From: Stenopsyche tienmushanensis
Taxonomy: Eukaryota > Arthropoda > Insecta > Trichoptera > Stenopsychidae
Assembly (NCBI GenBank): GCA_008973525.1
Contig: WACJ01000551.1
Span: forward strand, 1,488,001-1,552,000
Length of the DNA: 64,000 nucleotides
Reading direction: 5' to 3'
Shown: positions 38,765 to 50,635 of the stretch, in pieces
How the letters are laid out: each line of letters begins with the position of its first letter
How positions within the stretch are numbered: the first letter of the stretch is position 1
Made by a program: the position numbers and the translations under genes
The notes under the pieces: generated by a model
Databases searched by the model: none
What the model was told of the DNA's origin: nothing
The model's input: the letters and a program-made list of their open reading frames with translations, nothing else

Positions 38765-40384
38765 GTTTAAATCAACGCAATGAAACATCGATGGACATCA
38801 TAATTATCATCATAGTGTTCGACACGTATTTTTATTATTGAATAAGTGTCGATGAACCTCAATATGTCCATTTTATGGCATTTATTCGTGCGGCCTTCTC
38901 TCGACAATTTTAATCGCCCACATTGCGACCTTCGGCATGTTTGCGATCTACATTTAGTGATTTAATTACGCAAATGAGGATCGATCAAAAAAAATTGTAA
39001 TCACAAAGGCAGGGTGACATTGGTGCCGAATTGACCAATTGTAGCACATGGCACCACTATCGATTCTGCGATAAATGTCGAAACGTTCGATAAGACGTTC
39101 TGATGACGTACGACTTAGTATCGTGTTTAGAAATACAGCTGATAAGAAGAGCTTGTTTTGAATTTTAATTTAATTGCCTAGACTCATTAGCTGCACCACC
39201 ATGTGTTTTATTTTCTGTATATTTAATGACCAATTTTCAGACATGTGGCAAGGGTTAAGGTGGCACGTTCACGAGATGACTTCCAATCTCAAAGATATGC
39301 TCATTAGAAATCATGTTCAGCAAACACGTCATTAGATTCATTTTATGACTTTAGGCGCAAATGCAAAACATAAATAAGCTAATTGATTATAAACAAATTA
39401 AGGAATAAAAATTTTACACGCTGTCGAAGAATGTGATCATCTTTTAATTAAAAAGACGTTAAAGGTTGTATATTTTTTTATTATCTATTGTATCTATTTA
39501 TAATACAACTTGGATAAGATGATTGGAATAGGTGAATTAAATCGGATAAGATCTATGAATGGCTTGCGAAATTGATCATAATTTTTTCTATAATATCTTG
39601 TTCAATATTGCAAATCAATAGACAAACATGATCGCTTATCTAATCAAATCTTAGCTGTAATTAAATCTTAATTAAGCTTTTCATTATATTTATTTTTAAA
39701 AACAAGGAAATCCGGATAAAATTGTTACCAGAAGATCAATCAAAAAGATTTCCAATTTGACAAAATTATTGACGACGACTTGATGTCCATTTGATTAATT
39801 TATAAGAAGAAGCCAATGCAAATTACTTGTAATAACCGATATTCGACATTTTATAAAACAACTTTTCACATTTGCGTTTTTATTCATATATAATGACTAT
39901 TTCGGCTTTCCAATGGCTATGATATACATAATTGTGGAGAAATTTTGTATCGAATTATTGAAATACGTGCTTGAATATTGTCTAGACTCTAGAGGATTTG
40001 AACAAAATAATGACGCATTTGTATATAAACTTTTAATTTAAATGCGTTTGAAATTGGACAATTGCTTCATTTTTCTCATAAAAAACTGATAATGTCTCTG
40101 AAGCAGCTCATGCTGCTGATATAAACATCTGAATAACACATTCATCCAATATCGTCATCTTCGCTGTTGTTTTCGTCGTTTATATTTGTTCAACAATATG
40201 GTTGTCGGTGCTATAAGTGTTACACCTTTTGTTGAAATTATTAATTAGCGATCTTCCACGGCGTATATTTAATAACCCCCATGGCTTATCAAATCCATGG
40301 ATTTTCAAATAAACTTACTCCCAACGGAATGAATATCCAATGCGTGATTCATCAATATGCTTTTGCATTGCATCTTCCAGCAAA

Positions 40385-41221
40385 AAAGATATGACTTATA
40401 TAGAAAAAGTGAAGATGCGTTCCATGGATTTTAAAAACCGCATAACTTTGGAACAGCTGTATAAAATATACTCAAAATCGCACAAAAAAAAAAATATTTT
40501 AGGTAACATTTTAAGAATGTCTCGCATTATTGGTAAAATTTTAAGGATGTCTAGCATCTGGCATCTATAAGGCCAGACATTCACTAGAAGAATAATATCT
40601 ATTATTTTAATTACAAACTATCATCGCTGTATGATGCGCAGTGTCAATGTCATCATTGTTCTTTGTAGATTTTCTCTTTCTAACAATATAATTATTAAAT
40701 AGTAAAGATATCGTTATAGTCAAATGAAGGAATCAAAAAAGAAAAATCACAAAATGATTACTGTGAAAAAAATCATTTTTTGGCCTTTTTTTTCAGTTTT
40801 AATTTTTTTTTTTAAATAGTTAAAAAATAAATTTTGAATATTAATCAGGTAGGAACAATAGAAGGTCATATATTAAAAGGTTCGTACCCAATTTAAAGTA
40901 AATCAGTTAATTAGAACTTATGATACCACGTCAACCGTGCTGAAAAAAGTCATTTCTTTCTAAAGCAGGAGCAAATGAGTCGATTTCTTGTGTATTGTTT
41001 ATGTAAAAAAATGACGTGTTCTTGTATGCTATCAACAGTGCTTATTTACAATTGACCCTGCCTCAAATTAAAGACTGTCTTACGCTGATAGGAGCTGACA
41101 GAAAGTAATCGGTGTAACGCGATTATGGCATCAACGACTTCGTCGATTTTAAATTTGCTCACTCTAAAGGTTAAATAAAATCCGCATAACTTCGAGATCG
41201 CACAAAAAAGAGGTTTGAGTG
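40385..41221 (-). mobile_element. Second, rearranged copy of the pogo-like element
   Basis: It shares with the 50.2-kb copy the block AGATGCGTTCC (left), ATTTTAATTACAAACT and ATCGCTGTATGAT, GTGTCAATGTCATCATTGTTC, and a right end that in reverse reads CACTCAAACCTCTTTTTTGT, then GCGATCTCGAAGTTATGCGG, followed by TA at 41222. Between these lies a minus-strand frame (41312 down to 41046, including KFKIDEVVDAIIALHRLL) that may be a transposase piece. Its left boundary is approximate. Confidence 0.45.
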
Positions 41222-42858
41222 TATCTACAAGACTGAAATTATATTGTAGCGGCTTATAATGAATATAATATGAACTTAATATTGCAATGCTTTGAATGTT
41301 GCAATACTTCAAACAAGCTCCTGCGCTTCAACTTCGTATCAAAACTCTAGCCACTTTGTATCGAAAGTAAATAACGTTTATTTAATAATGATTAACGTAA
41401 ACTACTCGTAGACAAAAAAAAGTATCGTAATAGATTTTAATTTAATTGCCAGAATGTAGAATTATTTAGGTTGTAACTTTCCTAATTTACGCTGTCTGTA
41501 ACCAAAATTAGCGTTGTAGAAATGGATGCAAAATTTCGATCGCTGCCTCCAGCTCTGTTAACAAGGTAATCTCAACCAAATGAAATCGCATCATCAGTCT
41601 CGTTACTTAATAGCCACAACTCGTATTTTTCCAGTTACAGGTACAAATATTGCGTTATAATCGTATTATTCATAATCTCTTTTTTACACGTTTTTGTGAC
41701 AGGATCAAAAAAAGGAGATCGCAGCTTGTAATAAATTCGTCAGTATATATTTAATTGCATGCATTCAATCGATATTTATATTAATTGGCATATTAATTTA
41801 TGTACGAATAATATCGCACGAGCTCACTTTCATACAAAATAGGTCACCCGATTGCTGATAAACCTATACTTTTAATTTAATACATATACATGTATAATTA
41901 GATTATTAACAAGCACATCTATCATTTCCACCGCAGAAAGTGCATTAAGTAGGTGCGTGTGTGTCGAAATAAGGGTAGTTGTTTTAAATACGTTGCTAAT
42001 GTCGGATAGATCCTTCCGCCACCCTGGAGCCTCCAAGGGTAACAATCGAGCGACAAGATTGCGTTTAATATCTACTATATTACAAACAAGTGTTCGTGAT
42101 TCGTTGAGGATCCACGAGTTCCTTCGAACAAGTAAAGTATATTTATGGTTGTAATACTAATCGTTGTTTTTCTTTAATCTGATGTTATGTATGTGCCATT
42201 TGCAGCGAGACTCGAGCGTCAATCAACGGATCAATCCAATTTACATGAGGTTCGTTTTGTATGCACTTTTTTATTATGGCTGTTTGTTCATATTATTGAC
42301 TGCTTATTTGATGAATATTAGGACACAATGAACTGATAAAGTTGTTCGATTTAGGTAGCCGATGACGGCATATTGAGTTCTTTGTTTCCACGCAGGAAAT
42401 GGTTTATCGAACTATTATAAATATTAACAATTGCTCTGTTTACTTATAATATGATATCATCTTGCTTGCTTATGCCACATAACCTGTATAATGCTTTCAT
42501 CATCGTTTTTCTTAAAAATGATACTGTTGGCAGGTGAACGTATCTTTTGAACAAATTGTTGATCCAATTACTAACACAGTAAATATATTTGTTTTATTTT
42601 TGAAAATACATAAAACATTAAGATCATTGATCGGATTCGATCTGCAGAAATTATTGTATTTTAAAAGTGCAAAAATGTCTTCATGCAAAGACATCAATCT
42701 TGCACGATCATCATACATACATTCCAATTATATTTAATTTAGTCGATATATTTAATTACATTAAATTAATAAGCACACCGTAAATGCAACATAATAATAC
42801 TCAAATTATTTTGATTAACAAGCATCAAAAATTCCAAGCCATTACACAATGTTTTAGT

Positions 42859-45800
42859 TTAAAACTCGGCATTGAATGGATAATATTTATCATCGACTCC
42901 GAATCTGAAAATACGATATAGCATTATTAAACGATTTACTTCAATAACACAACGATTTACATCAAATTTATGCAATACTTACACTTGCATTTTCAAATAT
43001 CTTCCATTGCAATCCAAGCTCATCAAAGTCGCCATGTCTTCATCAGACAGCTTAAAATCGAATATTTCAAAGTTTTCACGCAGGCGTTCTTTTCGCACAG
43101 ATTTGGGCAGAACGATAAATCCGCGCTCAATGTGATATCTAAAATAAATCAAATATCAATATCGATTCAATCGATTGTTATTTAATAGAATTTATTAAGT
43201 ATTTGCTACCTCAGGAGGATTTGAGCTGGTGTTTTGTTATATTTGGCGCCAATCTGAGGCAGCACTGGATCGGAAAGAAGATTGCGATCGCTTTCTTTGG
43301 CCATCGGTCTATCCGGAGATCCCAGAGGGCTGTAGGATGATAAAGTTATGCCTCTTTCTGCCATCCAGTCTCCTAATAGTTTTTGACTCAAATAGGGGTG
43401 GCATTCCACCTATAACAATTGATTGAGAATATTAAACACCCGAAAGTATTTTCATGAGTAGTAATCCTTGGAAGATAATTATAATGATATCAACTTTAAT
43501 TCATCGTAATCGTGCAGTTCAATACAATTCATATAATCTCAATCATACTTAATATTCAAAGACACAGAAATCTGTGGCTATTTTTATATGAAATTCAAGT
43601 ATTTTTAAAGAAATAAAAAACCTTGCAAAATATATATTGGTGTATAGAAAAACCAATAATTTACTTACAAAGGTGGCACCTAATTAAGATATGACTTATC
43701 TCAGAATCGCTCTTTCTTTCTTTCTTTCTTAGAATCAAATTTTCATTTCGATTTGAATATAAAATATAAATTTATTTGAAAGTGTAAACCAAATTTATTC
43801 GGCACATAATAAGAAACATAAATCTGATTCGTGAATCGTTTGAATTGCATAAAAATGCATTTCTTTCAACATTTTTCGGATGCGAAACTAATCATGATCT
43901 AACAATTTGTCAACGGTTAAAACAATATATCCTTCAACAGCGAGTAGTCATGAAATAACAAAGACGTGATTAGGTCATAATTAAAGCCAGATCCGTAACA
44001 AGGGTATAAAGCGCCCGTGGCAAATATCTAACCCCCCTCCCGAATATCCAATTTTTAAAGTTAATTAATACTATTATAAATACAATATATTAAATACTAT
44101 TATAATGGATATTTTAAAATAAAGATAGTCCTAAAAGTACCCGAGCTAATGTATAGATGGCGGTTACTGTTTTTAAAAAAAATACTATGATAGAAAGTAT
44201 CTAGACGGTTGCTTCCGTGATCGTACAGATCATAGAAAATAGCCGAAAAAGCCCTAAAAGAGGACGGAGTGACCACAAGGTTTGTATGTTCAATCGGTCC
44301 GCTTTTCGGATCGCTGATATGACGAATGAGGGCCTCGCGATCGAATGTCATACCTGAACATGTCTACAGAACGATTATATACAATCATTATGAAACGAAG
44401 TTATCTGAAGAAGGCTGATCGGATGGGTTGTTTAAATTTTACAAACGGTCGATTTTTGTCTTTATTTTATTGCGGGCTTATGCAACTCTCGAACGGGTCG
44501 GTGTTCTGCGTTTTGCGCCTCAAGCCCTGCCTGCTTTGCCACGCCCCTGTTACGACCCTGATTAAAGCTTCAATAAACGCTAAAACTTGAACAAAGGCAT
44601 AGAAATTATTGACAAAGGCATATTTATTAAATATTAGTCATACGTTTCCCAATCTTTAAAATGTTTATGAAATGTATTAGTAGCCGAATGATTTTGAATC
44701 GATTTTGTACAAAATCTTTCTATATGAAACCATATGTATAATAAATATAAATCTCAACTACAAATATTTGTTGTGATAGCCATTTCGCCGAATTCCTAAA
44801 TGAAATTATCAACATTCTACATTTTTCAAACACTATTTGCATACAAACGAAAAATGTATCACAGAGACACTCCCAAATAATTATGTTTGTATCTCTACGC
44901 CTTATCAGAAATTAAATTATATTTACCCAGTCGCGCCTCTTATTTGAACATGATATCTGTATAATTCGTTCTTGTTGCTTTAAAAATCGACTTTCAAGTA
45001 TAATAATTAATAATCGCTATCGCGAAACGTATTTGGTCGTCTATTTAACAATATGAGTATTTATTTTTGAACAATGTAGAAATTTTACCTGGTTCGTTGC
45101 TGGTTTGATTGTGGCCTTTTCTAAGACTCTTTCAATTTGTTCATGATTGAAATTGGAAATTCCGATACTCTTGACAAGTCCCTTTTCGACTAATTTTTCC
45201 ATGGCCAACCATGTGTCGACATAATCGACGTCGGAAAATATGATCTGTCCATTTTCATCTCGGGGTATAATCTTATCGCTTGCCTAATAAATTTATAAAT
45301 ACATTATGTAGCTTTTAGTAAATATATTTCATTCAAAAAAATAATAAACAACACATGTTACAGTGCAAATTTTATATTGATGATTTTATCTCGACTATTT
45401 TGATTTGATAAATCTAATCATGATGATGCACTTACTGCAAATCCAGCAGGATAGTGGATAAGATAAAGATCTAAATAATCCAATCCAAGATCACTCAGAC
45501 TCTTTCTGCAGCCCTTCTCGACGTTTTCCGGGTCGTGGAAAGTCTGCCATAGCTTTGATACGATAAACATATCTTCCCTGTTTCAAATATAATATTTAGT
45601 ATCGAAATATAACATATTATTTAGATTAGTATTTTTTTTAAATAACCTTTTAACAACGCCTTCTTTAATTTTTTCCGCAATAGCTTGTCCAACTTCTTTT
45701 TCATTTTCATACACGTATGCACCATCGATGTGCCTATATCCAATATCAATCGCATCTTTAACGGCCTGCACAACTTCACCCGGTTTAGACTAAAAAACAT

Positions 45801-46083
45801 ATATAATTTTTAAATTGGTCCCAAAAATGATACAACGTCATAGAAAGTGTTAAATTAAAATTAACATTAAAATTAACATTCCATTCAAGGCCAACTAGAA
45901 ATACATGATCTTGACATTAGTACTCTTACGATGTACGAGACATTAATACGAGTAAGATGTGTTTATTCACGATGATGATGCCAAATGTTAAAAACGTCAA
46001 GAACTCACCTTCCATGTCCCCAAACCGATCATAGGGATGACATTTCCATTATTCAAAGTGATAGTTGGAACTGAAGAAGCCAT
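42859..46083 (-). CDS. Aldo-keto reductase (AKR1-like), seven exons, 318 aa
   Basis: NADPH-dependent cytosolic oxidoreductase that reduces aldehydes, ketones or sugars; the substrate cannot be told from sequence. Coding exons in gene order: 46083-46009, 45789-45647, 45577-45436, 45283-45089, 43409-43210, 43138-42983, 42904-42859. All junctions are GT-AG and the total is 957 nt with no frame break. The start ATG is preceded by GAAC and followed by G, a good context. The (alpha/beta)8-barrel tetrad is intact: D47 in RHIDGAY, Y52 in [11 protein letters not shown]81 in IVSKLW, H114 in YLIHYP. Cofactor motifs follow: SIGISNFN (159-166), YSPLGS (211-216) and VLPKSV (261-266, K264). The last exon is only 46 nt, but it gives the family-typical ending YYPFNAEF. 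Length matches the usual 310-320 aa. Intron 4 (43410-45088) carries a 573-bp hAT element. Orientation is opposite to the next gene, about 5.8 kb away. The family assignment is very secure; the subfamily (aldose reductase-like or 1,5-anhydro-D-fructose reductase-like) is not. Confidence 0.95.
43707..43731 (+). repeat. (CTTT)n microsatellite
   Basis: About five CTTT units (CTCTTTCTTTCTTTCTTTCT) inside intron 4 of the aldo-keto reductase gene. It is short and likely length-variable. Confidence 0.6.
43988..44560 (-). mobile_element. Non-autonomous hAT element (573 bp) in the reductase intron, TSD ATTAAAGC
   Basis: Same family as the 630-bp element at 22777. The ends are CAGATCCGTAACAAGGG (left) and, in reverse, CAGGGTCGTAACAGGGG (right), with exact duplications ATTAAAGC at 43980-43987 and 44561-44568. 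It lies in intron 4 of the aldo-keto reductase gene, in the same orientation as the gene. The internal frame (44351 down to 44100) is open for 83 codons and shares the peptide [10 protein letters not shown]...[10 protein letters not shown]. Confidence 0.88.
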
Positions 46084-46120
46084 GTTCTTTAGCGGACACC
46101 AGACTTGTGTGTTTTATCGC

Positions 46121-46187
46121 CTGCGAAAAAGCAGCACTGTTTCACATGTAAAATAAAATTGATTTTATACCTGACCAGTCAACTTAC
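46121..46187 (-). other. Putative 67-bp intron in the 5'UTR of the aldo-keto reductase gene
   Basis: On the minus strand a strong donor (GTGG then GTAAGTTGAC, GT at 46187-46186) is followed by a pyrimidine-rich acceptor (TTTTTCGCAG, AG at 46122-46121). The acceptor lies 37 nt upstream of the start ATG. The length is like that of the short coding introns of this gene. This is an inference from splice-site quality only; RNA evidence would decide. Confidence 0.45.
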
Positions 46188-46742
46188 CCACAAAAGACGG
46201 TACGTGAAAGCTCGATTTATTTGTTTTTTTTAATTAAAATTAATATTTTATCTTGACGCTTAATATAATGGACAATCGATGAATGTTACAATTGAAAAGT
46301 ATGCACGATACTTGTCAAACAGTTAGGCTACTGATATCAATAAGAATAGATAGTAATTTAATTTTAATTCAGTGCGTGAATTCAAAAATATTGATAATAT
46401 AATATGATAATATTTTGATCTCTTTATGTTAGATTTTGGTCTGAAAAGGACATTAAATTTTTGTAATGACGAGTTATATGACTATGTGAAAAAGTATTAG
46501 GCACCTCGTTTCTGATGTGATTGAAAGCAGTTCAATTTTTGCTCAATTTGCAGCTGTATTTTAATAATTTTATTGCTAAAAATTTTATTTCTTAGCATAC
46601 GACTCAACAATGGGATAATATAAAAGCAGTAAAATATTTGGAAAAAATCGTACAGCGTACCGATCGGCAGTACAAAATCGTAAATTACCATCATTACATT
46701 ACATACATTAATTCACAAACTATACAAAAAGCATAGTATTAA

Positions 46743-47317
46743 CCCTTTGCACTCAAGAGGTGACTCTCACTCACCATATGATCTGATGCCGCAATTCGAT
46801 AACTGTTTACGTTTAGTTCTTTTGAAACAGGTCTTTACGCTTTTCTGTATAATCTTATGAAGTGTAACATGACACCCCTTCGAATTTATTAGAAATTAGT
46901 CCGCAACCACAAACCGAACTACATGTTCGGCACTAGTTCGAACTTGACAGTCGTGCAGAAAAACTACTAAGTTTTTGATCCCTATGAGCATTGAACAGGA
47001 ACTAAGAAGGATTGCAAAGTCTGTTCTCAAATAAATAAAGCCGGCAAAAAACTTCAAATCACATATTATTGTAATACTTGCCCCAAAAAGCCGAGCATGC
47101 ATCTTAGCAATTGTTTTATGAAATATCACACACAGCAAAATTACAGAGACTAATATTTAATAAATTATATTCATAAAGGTGTAAAGATATATAAATTTTA
47201 AAATATAAAAATTGTATACATTAATTTTAAGTTAGGAGTAAGAAATTCGCCAAAAGTGCTACGAAACATCTCGAATTGCTGATTCCCCGTGCGAAAAAGG
47301 GTCTCAAGTGCAAAGGG
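46743..47317 (+). mobile_element. piggyBac-like relic, 575 bp, flanked by TTAA
   Basis: The left end is TTAA then CCCTTTGCACTCAAGAG; the right end in reverse is CCCTTTGCACTTGAGAC, followed by TTAA (46739-46742 and 47318-47321). The TTAA target and CCC-starting inverted ends are the piggyBac signature. The plus strand keeps the C-terminal Cys-rich domain of a transposase. Most of the transposase is deleted. It lies about 660 bp upstream of the start of the aldo-keto reductase gene. Confidence 0.85.
46998..47153 (+). pseudogene. piggyBac transposase C-terminal Cys-rich domain remnant
   Basis: A 51-codon open stretch ending in TAA reads KKDCKVCSQIN, then ITYYCNTCPKKPSMHLSNC, then FMKYHTQQNYRD. 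The spacing C-x2-C ... C-x2-C ... C followed by F-x-x-YH is the RING/PHD-like Cys-rich domain at the end of piggyBac transposases. Upstream of it the frame is closed by a TGA at 46992, and the DDD catalytic core is absent. Confidence 0.75.
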
Positions 47318-48825
47318 TTAATATCAATATGGAACTATTGGAAATTCGTTAATATAGGTAAGCTTTAAGGGCTATTTAGCAAAAAAACATGTTTCTATAC
47401 GATGGTCACATCAATATCAATAAATACTTTAGATTTGCGGCAAAATTATTTGAAGAAGACCTCTAGAGAATTTGAGGAAATTTTGATGAAACGCATCATG
47501 TCATAAATCCAGGAAAACAAATCGATACAAAAATATAGGAAGAATGACAAATAAATCCGATTATTTTTTTATGTGTGCCAAATTGCATAAGAGTGGTAAA
47601 CAATAAACAAGAAGTGGTGCTTAATATTTTTTTTATTTGAGTGTACATTAACTCCTTACGAAAAATGCATATTTTGTCCAATATTCGTATAACACATGTT
47701 ATATGAATTCAAAGTCAAGTCCAAATGGGTTACGAAAATCTTCTGTTTTATATAAATCGAAAGTCATGGTCAAATTCCACTTTTTGTGCAATCTTCAAAC
47801 AAACGCCGACAAGTTCATCATATGCAACAAAGACATTCATGATGTGATTCATTTACATTTTTTCGAACCCTGAACCTATCAGTTTTGATATTAATACACC
47901 GTGGGCTTTGTCCGCGAACCTTTTTACGTCGATGTTAAATCATTGGGTCATTTTGTAGAAAGATTGCGATGACCCAAGAGGATCAAAGTTGCAGTTAAAC
48001 GACACAATAAATCATATGTCTGTAGGTCAATAGATTATCTTATCGAAGAAATGATTGCAACTACGTCTATGCGATCGTATGATTATCAATGTCCATCGTG
48101 CGACAATTTGATGACATTTCAAATGCGATCATTTGGTGACTAGCAAAACGCGAAATGGCAATTTTCCTATTTCAAAATTGAGCTTTGAATGACGCTTGAA
48201 TTATCAATTGCGGCAACTTCTTTGTTCGGTCGGTCGTTCTCAGTTCTTCTATATATTTTTCATAAGTTAGATTTGTTGTTTGGCTGTCGTCATGGCAGTC
48301 ACGGGTTACCACAAAGAAGGCATGCGATAGCGGACATCACCAAATATTTCGTATACACTCGTACTATCGATTCTTTGCATATAACTCAAAACAATTCGAT
48401 ACTAATGTTTAATTACTTCCTCGATAAAAATTACGTAATTTCTGACAATCAAAGCACAAAAACAACTTGAACCACATATGCATGATTTTCATCCCAAGAT
48501 TTTGATTTACGTACGCCCATGGACAATATTTTGAAAGTAATTCTACATAGGCAATTTCATCAAATCCAATTGATGATAGCAAATCATATATGGCGCTCTT
48601 TTATCTCCCAGATGATCTCAACCTTCAACAAACGAGTTCGCATCAATCAAAACATTTTTATGTGGTTTCCAACAATTGAAAAAAAATTAGTACCGTCAAC
48701 TTGTATCTGCTTATATTCGAATGATACAAAAACGCAGTGCAAATATGAAATGTACAATAATTTTATCAATCATATCAATGAAAGCTACGTTTTGAGAAAT
48801 TTTCACATCTATTGGTATGATTTAT

Positions 48826-48902
48826 CAGGGCTTCGAGCCGATATTTTTTCACTTCGGTTACATTCTTAACGGACTTCTGTTTCATTCCGACTCGAAGATC
48901 TG
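48826..48902 (+). mobile_element. Short relative of the 38.2-kb hAT element
   Basis: A 77-bp stretch starting CAGGGCTTCGAGCCG and ending with CGACTCGAAGATCTG, which is the same pair of ends as at 38211-38764 with a few changes. The flanks (TGATTTAT and TTGTTAAT) do not form a clean duplication, so it is either old or internally deleted. Confidence 0.55.
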
Positions 48903-50173
48903 TTGTTAATAACATTTTACAACATATTTCAAAAAAAGATTAGGTTACCCCAAAAGAAATCTTACTATCCTTTTCTTATAGAAAATAGATGGTTTCAAAC
49001 GTTTTTTGTGTTTTAATAAATGCTCTAAATATCGAAATAGATAATATATGGAGAATGCAGTAGAGTTTCTTAGTTTACTTATTTTGCTTTTGCATAAGTG
49101 AGTGTAGCTTTATATGAACATGCTTTGTTATGGTGTGAAATAACTACTATTCGATTGAAAAACATCGATCATTTTTCTTGCTGTTCATTTTCATGTTTCA
49201 CGTTCATGTTTTCTTCCTGTTTTTGTTTGGGCGTATCTAATTGTCGACTATAAATTTCCGCAATTATCATACCACCTTTTTTAAAAAGTTCATAATAAAT
49301 ACCTCCAATCATATTTCATAAAAACACAAAAAAACCTTCCGAATTATCAATCCTGGCTTGGGCGTTGAAACAAGGGTGTGATTCTTAAAAAGCGATTTTT
49401 TTGTTGAAAAATGGTTGTGTTCTTTGTGGAATCCAAATACTCATCTTGTTCACTATACCAATGCATTTTAAATTAAAGTATTCAATTGATGTTATGGATG
49501 AATAATTTTTCTATATTTTAGAGAGGATCTGATTCAATTAAAGATTAAAGAAGAAGTAGCTTATATTCATCAAAATTTGAGAGTCTTCCTGATTTAAGGA
49601 CATCTTGTAATTTTCTGTCACCCGATTTAAAGCGTTTAGACCAAAATTGACATATATATTTATCGTTTAAACTAGTCCATAAATTTCATTGATGGTGCTT
49701 GTGGCCATGGTCACGTTTAAACCCTGATCAAAAATAACCATCATATAATGTCGAATATGTTCTTCATTGGTTTCGATATTCGTCATACCTACCCTTAATA
49801 ATAAAACAAGATTGATGATATAAAAAATAAAGTTGACAAGCTGTAGTCAAACGAGAGCGTACTAAAATAATGGATTTTTTTCAAAAGAATCAAGGAATAC
49901 TCCGAGAACAATATTATAAGATTCAACAAATCTTTATCATTGATCTAAATATTGTAATAAGCATATGGATAAAACATATTGGACAATAATTTAGAAGCCT
50001 AAACTAATACTAATGATTCTAAAAATCTAAATAATTTAGAATATTTTGCCATTTAAATTTTTGCGAGATTGGTATTAGAATAACTATGAAAAATTCGAAA
50101 AAATGGATGTCGTTCGATTGGGATAAAAAAAGATCAAGCAACACAAAATAGATCAATGACAAAATTATAAATA

Positions 50174-50635
50174 CATTTAAACCTTTTTTGTGCGGTAGAT
50201 GCGTTCCGCGGAAAATCGCACAAAAAAAAGTCAATCAAAAAAATCATATTTTTGATAACATTTATTATTATTTTAATTACAAACTGTCATCGCTGTATGA
50301 TAATTTTCGTTGCGATTTTCGATATGACTCAAAATTGCTCTCTTCTTCGGAAGAAATAGTATACCCAGTGTCAATGTCATCATTGTTCTGCGTTGATTTT
50401 TTCAAAGTTTTAGACTAGAATACCCCCTAAAAAGGTGTGGTCGTAATTCAGCGAAAGCAGATGCAATATGTTTTAAGAAGTCAAAAATTATAACTTTTTT
50501 CCAAATTTTGGTTAGTGTTGATGATTTATGTCCTATTTTATCCAAAATATCTCGATAAGTAACCTTTATAAAATATTAAAAAACGCTTTTAAAAAACCGC
50601 ATAACTTCAAAAACGCACAAAAGGAGATTTGAGTT
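50174..50635 (-). mobile_element. Tc1/mariner-pogo-like fragment (about 462 bp) with TA flanks
   Basis: The left end (after TA at 50172) reads CATTTAAACCTTTTTTGTGC; the right end in reverse (after TA) reads AACTCAAATCTCCTTTTGTG, then CGTTTTTGAAGTTATGCGG. The same end occurs at 41221. On the minus strand an acidic, Ser-rich peptide (NDDIDTGY, SSEEESNFES, YSDDSL then stop) resembles the acidic tail of pogo/Tigger transposases. The superfamily is inferred from the TA flanks and this tail, not proven. Confidence 0.5.

Larger units (their letters stand above)
33738..42858. other. AT-rich DNA with transposon relics, no identified gene
   Basis: Apart from the listed hAT and pogo-like elements only short ORFs occur. 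The minus-strand ORF 35115-34921 lies in a small GC-richer block (VGQTVSRRRGVSQKHLCP) that may be a transposon fragment, but I cannot name it. No exon with clear coding character was found up to the aldo-keto reductase gene. Confidence 0.4.

Noticed and set aside
41046..41312. 88-codon minus-strand ORF as a host gene
   Set aside because: It begins outside and runs across the inverted end of the pogo-like element, so it is most likely transposon-derived or chance.
48519..48869. 116-codon plus-strand ORF as a gene
   Set aside because: No recognised domain, no splice context, and its 3' end lies in a hAT relic.
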